Below, in pieces: positions 7,127 to 9,401 of a DNA stretch of 9,401 nucleotides; the stretch's first letter is position 1, and each line of letters starts with the position of its first letter. Origin of the DNA: Dehalococcoidales bacterium (GTDB lineage Bacteria > Chloroflexota > Dehalococcoidia > Dehalococcoidales > JAQTVP01); assembly GCA_028707015.1 (NCBI GenBank), contig JAQTVP010000056.1:1-9401 (forward strand), given 5' to 3'. The notes below the pieces were generated by a model. It was not told the origin of the DNA, ran no database searches, and saw only the letters and a list, made by a program, of their open reading frames with translations. The translations under genes and the position numbers were made by a program.

Positions 7127-7234
7127 TATCTGGCATATCACACCTTAATAATCTCATGCGAAATCGTTAATTAAATAGAGATTGTTTCTCTGTATTTAGC
7201 TAATTAAAGCTTTAAAGATATGATATACCAGATA
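7127..7234. repeat. 14-base terminal inverted repeat enclosing a 108-base imperfect palindrome
   Basis: TATCTGGCATATCA (7127-7140) and TGATATACCAGATA (7221-7234) are inverted copies with 13 of 14 positions matching. Inside, TTAATTA (7167-7173) pairs with TAATTAA (7201-7207), then AATA with TATT and AGA with TCT around a short loop. No flanking target duplication is evident. It could be a miniature mobile repeat or a folded RNA; copies elsewhere in the genome would decide. Confidence 0.45.
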
Positions 7235-7295
7235 CTATTCATTGGTGTGTTACTAGCCTACATAGTCCCTGTTATACGTTATTGATAAATTACCT

Positions 7296-7321
7296 TATGC
7301 TTCTTAGTATAATGAAGCATA
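7296..7321. repeat. 8-base perfect inverted repeat (hairpin)
   Basis: TATGCTTC (7296-7303) and GAAGCATA (7314-7321) are perfect inverted copies around a 10-base loop that contains TATAAT. There is no T-run on either side, so it is not an obvious terminator. Confidence 0.45.
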
Positions 7322-7335
7322 TTAAAATATCGTAA

Positions 7336-7369
7336 ATATATACCTTTACTGGTACGCAAAGGTATATAT
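7336..7369. repeat. 12-base perfect inverted repeat (hairpin)
   Basis: ATATATACCTTT (7336-7347) and AAAGGTATATAT (7358-7369) are perfect inverted copies separated by 10 bases. It lies 15 bases from the intrinsic terminator. It may protect or help end transcripts from either side, but lacks a following T-run. Confidence 0.6.
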
Positions 7370-7377
7370 CAGTATTT

Positions 7378-7419
7378 AAAAAATAAGGCTCCCTAAAGAA
7401 AAATACCTTAGAGAGCCTT
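7378..7419 (-). terminator. intrinsic terminator of the AOR operon (possibly bidirectional)
   Basis: AAGGCTC (7385-7391) pairs with GAGCCTT (7413-7419), extended after one mismatch by CTAA with TTAG. On the minus strand the stem is followed by TTATTTTTT, a good terminator tail (six T at 7378-7383). It begins 23 bases after the stop of the small gene at 7443. On the plus strand the stem is followed by the weaker TTTATTT, so it may also stop transcripts from the channel gene. Confidence 0.8.
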
Positions 7420-7442
7420 TATTTAGACGGCCTGCTTATTTG

Positions 7443-7859
7443 CTAGTTTTCCATATCCACTCTAACTATCTCTTTACTTTGCCTTAGTCTCTGTTCCATT
7501 ACAGGTTTAATGGCTTCGACTTGGTCTTTATAACTGTAATTATCATTAATTTTTTTGTTAATTATTTTAGCAAGCTCTTTATCTTTATATACCTCTTCGA
7601 TCCATTTCTGTAATTTGTTGAAATCTATATAACCTATAGAACCAGTGCCTTTTATACGTAAATCCCCTGTGTTATAATGCAAAAGGTTAATAGCCTCTTC
7701 AAATCTATATATTGATACCTCTGTGTTACCGGCCATTGGGTGCATATTAACTCCAACAAAACGCTCTTTGAAATCCACCTCAGCTAAAACTCTGGCAGCC
7801 AGTTCTTTGGAGGGCTCAGACAACCTTACTATCTTATCCACTTTTGTGACTTTAACCAT
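7443..7859 (-). CDS. small charged protein of unknown function, downstream of AOR
   Basis: I do not recognise this 138-residue protein. It has no signal peptide, membrane segment or cysteine, so it is not an iron-sulfur electron carrier. It also lacks the C-terminal Gly-Gly of MoaD/ThiS proteins that often accompany AOR genes. Composition suggests a soluble mixed alpha/beta fold. There is a strand-like region around FVGVNMHPMAG (34-44), a stretch LRIKGTGSIGYIDF (67-80), and a Lys/Glu-rich helical second half (KLQKWIEEVYKDKELAKII, then MEQRLRQSKEI). It starts 6 bases after the AOR stop and is followed by a terminator, so the two genes are cotranscribed. The ribosome site is weak (AGGTAG overlapping the AOR stop), suggesting translational coupling. 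A role as an accessory or binding partner of the AOR enzyme is inference from position only. Confidence 0.75.
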   Translation of the reverse strand: MVKVTKVDKIVRLSEPSKELAARVLAEVDFKERFVGVNMHPMAGNTEVSIYRFEEAINLLHYNTGDLRIKGTGSIGYIDFNKLQKWIEEVYKDKELAKIINKKINDNYSYKDQVEAIKPVMEQRLRQSKEIVRVDMEN

Positions 7860-7865
7860 TATTTT

Positions 7866-9401
7866 CTAACTACCTAGTTTACCTTTACTTTGAAGCTCAT
7901 CGGCAACTTTCTTTAAGCCCTGCTCCTCTAATGTGTTTCTAGTGGGCCACCCTGAGCTTGGATCCCAGCCTTCAAGTTTATAGTATTTTGTCTTCCAATC
8001 TTCAAACCCGGTCCTACTTAGTGTCCTGCCGATACAATTGGAGTAACTCCATTTTCCATTTTCGTGTATAGGCAAATAGTAGGGGGTTGTGGTTGGAACA
8101 TTATAGACATATTCACTAAAAACTTCCATATCCCTATGCCTTCCCTGCAATGCCCATATAGACCTATCCAGGTTCCAAATTTTTCTGCCAATTTCCATCC
8201 CATCATTAAAGCTTAAATCTTTTCCGGTAACAGCATTAAAAAACTTAGGCTCGCCTTCTGGTGTGGGCCCTAACATATCAGCTGCATTAGGCGAAACGAA
8301 CAAAGGCCACATCCAGTCACAGTACAGAGCTGACTGTTTCCAGAACCTTGTATAGTGCCGGTGCCAGGCTATCGTCTTAGCCCTGTGTTCAGAATAAATA
8401 CCCGTGGGCCCCTCGCTATAGTCAAACATAAATGGGTCGCCTTCGTATGGCGGTACCTTTGATGCCATAATTTCTGCCAGTTTTTGTGCCGAGAAATAAG
8501 GTTCTACCCCAATTCCTGCTGCAAGCATTGGCAGCCACATGACCACATGGTTGATGCCGTGTTCATTTATATCTCTGTCACCCAGTAGGGAACCATAAGA
8601 CCATTCAACCTCTGCCCTGGGCTCATAATGCTGGCGGTATCCCCAATTTGGGAGAGGCAGCAGACCACTTGCCGTGTCCTCATCATATCTGCCCCACTTT
8701 TTTGCAGCTCTGGCAGGTCCTGAAGCTAAATCTTCACCTATTCCTTCTCTGTAGGCTATTGCTTTGATAAAAGCTTCGATAAATTCTCGTGTGCCGTATT
8801 TTTCAAATGGCAAGTCACAATCGATTGCTTTCCCTGGTCCTAGAATCCCCATCTTATAGAGGTCTCTTAGGTAGGCTATAATTCCTACAGAGGCACTATT
8901 GATACCGGCGTATTGAATCAGGTCAGTTACTATTCCTTTTTGCCATACTTTTGGTGCAGCTTCAAAAAGATTTGAAAAACTTGCTTCCATGCAGGTTCCT
9001 TCATTGCGAATACCGCTTTGTGTTCTCATACCACATGCTGCTCCGCAAGCCTGACATGCATGAGGGCGAGATGGTTCTACCACAGGACCCAATGTGCCTC
9101 CTGCGGGGGAGCGTACCAGAACTGACCAGCGTGCTATAACACTGGGATCTGGACTTATACGTCTAGGATTATCCACATCATATTGGAAGTTCTCTTTCCA
9201 CCATAACCATGCATCCAATAATGCCTGTGGATAAGCAATTTCTATACTACCTGTTCCAGTAACACTGATTGCCTTTAGATTTTTAGAACCGAAAACAGCG
9301 CCAAAGCCACCCTGGCCGGCACCATGCAGGTCATGCATTAAACAAGCCAGGCTGCTTAGATTCTCGCCTGTGGGACCAATACATAAAACCGCTGGCCTTT
9401 G
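7866..9401 (-). CDS. aldehyde:ferredoxin oxidoreductase (AOR) family protein, 5' end outside window
   Basis: AOR enzymes carry a tungsten- (or molybdenum-) bis-pterin and one [4Fe-4S] cluster, and oxidise aldehydes to acids or the reverse, with ferredoxin as electron partner, in anaerobes. The frame is open to the window edge: 21 codons (including CIGPTGENLSSLACLMHD) precede the Met at 9338, so that Met is not the true start. In visible-residue numbering (codon 1 at 9401) the AOR N-domain end GQGGFGAVFGSKNLKAI is at 30-46. Cluster cysteines CxxCxxxC are Cys116, Cys119 and Cys123, and the likely fourth is Cys361 in ALYCDWMWP. IAYREGIGEDLASGPARAA (215-233) is the usual second-domain block, and YYKLEGWDPSSGWPT near the end is the usual C-terminal motif. 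About 100 N-terminal residues should be missing. The substrate cannot be told. Confidence 0.93.
   Translation of the reverse strand, partial: QRPAVLCIGPTGENLSSLACLMHDLHGAGQGGFGAVFGSKNLKAISVTGTGSIEIAYPQALLDAWLWWKENFQYDVDNPRRISPDPSVIARWSVLVRSPAGGTLGPVVEPSRPHACQACGAACGMRTQSGIRNEGTCMEASFSNLFEAAPKVWQKGIVTDLIQYAGINSASVGIIAYLRDLYKMGILGPGKAIDCDLPFEKYGTREFIEAFIKAIAYREGIGEDLASGPARAAKKWGRYDEDTASGLLPLPNWGYRQHYEPRAEVEWSYGSLLGDRDINEHGINHVVMWLPMLAAGIGVEPYFSAQKLAEIMASKVPPYEGDPFMFDYSEGPTGIYSEHRAKTIAWHRHYTRFWKQSALYCDWMWPLFVSPNAADMLGPTPEGEPKFFNAVTGKDLSFNDGMEIGRKIWNLDRSIWALQGRHRDMEVFSEYVYNVPTTTPYYLPIHENGKWSYSNCIGRTLSRTGFEDWKTKYYKLEGWDPSSGWPTRNTLEEQGLKKVADELQSKGKLGS

Larger units (their letters stand above)
7085..7377. 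other. intergenic region between converging genes, rich in inverted repeats
   Basis: No gene is visible. Three inverted-repeat structures lie here, listed separately, just before the terminator. A perfect TATAAT on the plus strand at 7308-7313 sits in the loop of the second; the nearest TTGATA (7282-7287) is 20 bases upstream, too far for confidence. Confidence 0.5.

Noticed and set aside
7443..7859. The small protein after AOR as a MoaD/ThiS sulfur carrier or ferredoxin.
   Set aside because: It ends in VRVDMEN with no Gly-Gly tail and contains no cysteines; length and sequence do not resemble either family.
9336..9338. Met at 9338 as the start of the AOR protein.
   Set aside because: The frame continues upstream to the window edge with family-like sequence (GPTGEN), and the expected N-terminal domain is longer.

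Overview
The window looks like chromosomal DNA of a strictly anaerobic, low-to-mid GC member of the Bacillota, possibly a Negativicutes or Clostridia lineage. The clues are purine-rich AGGAGG-type ribosome sites, AT-rich spacers, a fused transaldolase/glucose-6-phosphate isomerase and an aldehyde:ferredoxin oxidoreductase (AOR) family gene. The taxonomic placement is inference from gene content.

Positions 1-5019 (minus strand) hold a tight sugar-phosphate operon. In transcription order it is a ROK-family glucokinase, a 69-codon transketolase remnant, ribose-5-phosphate isomerase B, a 913-residue transaldolase/phosphoglucose isomerase fusion, and a 6-phosphogluconate dehydrogenase cut by the window edge. 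Gaps between genes are 3 to 19 bases. Together they would phosphorylate glucose, interconvert glucose-6-P and fructose-6-P, and run the oxidative and isomerase steps of the pentose phosphate pathway. The two enzymes that would rearrange carbon chains look damaged. Transketolase survives only as an N-terminal stub with an internal deletion. The transaldolase half of the fusion departs from its family signature at several active-site positions, while its isomerase half looks intact.

Positions 5020-5977 are a long AT-rich gap with no supportable gene. A likely extended -10 promoter near its right end drives an MscS-type mechanosensitive channel gene on the plus strand. That gene has a strong ribosome site and ATG at 5978. 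Its frame is broken by two in-frame stops (TAA at 6014, TAG at 6134) that separate a first membrane helix from the otherwise intact channel.

Positions 7085-7442 lie between converging genes and contain four successive inverted repeats. The last is a good intrinsic terminator for the minus-strand unit to its right. That unit (7443-9401) encodes an AOR family enzyme, whose 5' end is outside the window, followed 6 bases later by a small cysteine-free protein I do not recognise.

The main theme is gene erosion: a deleted transketolase, an altered transaldolase site and a doubly interrupted channel gene, all next to well-preserved genes. I saw no CRISPR array, tRNA, rRNA or transposase.
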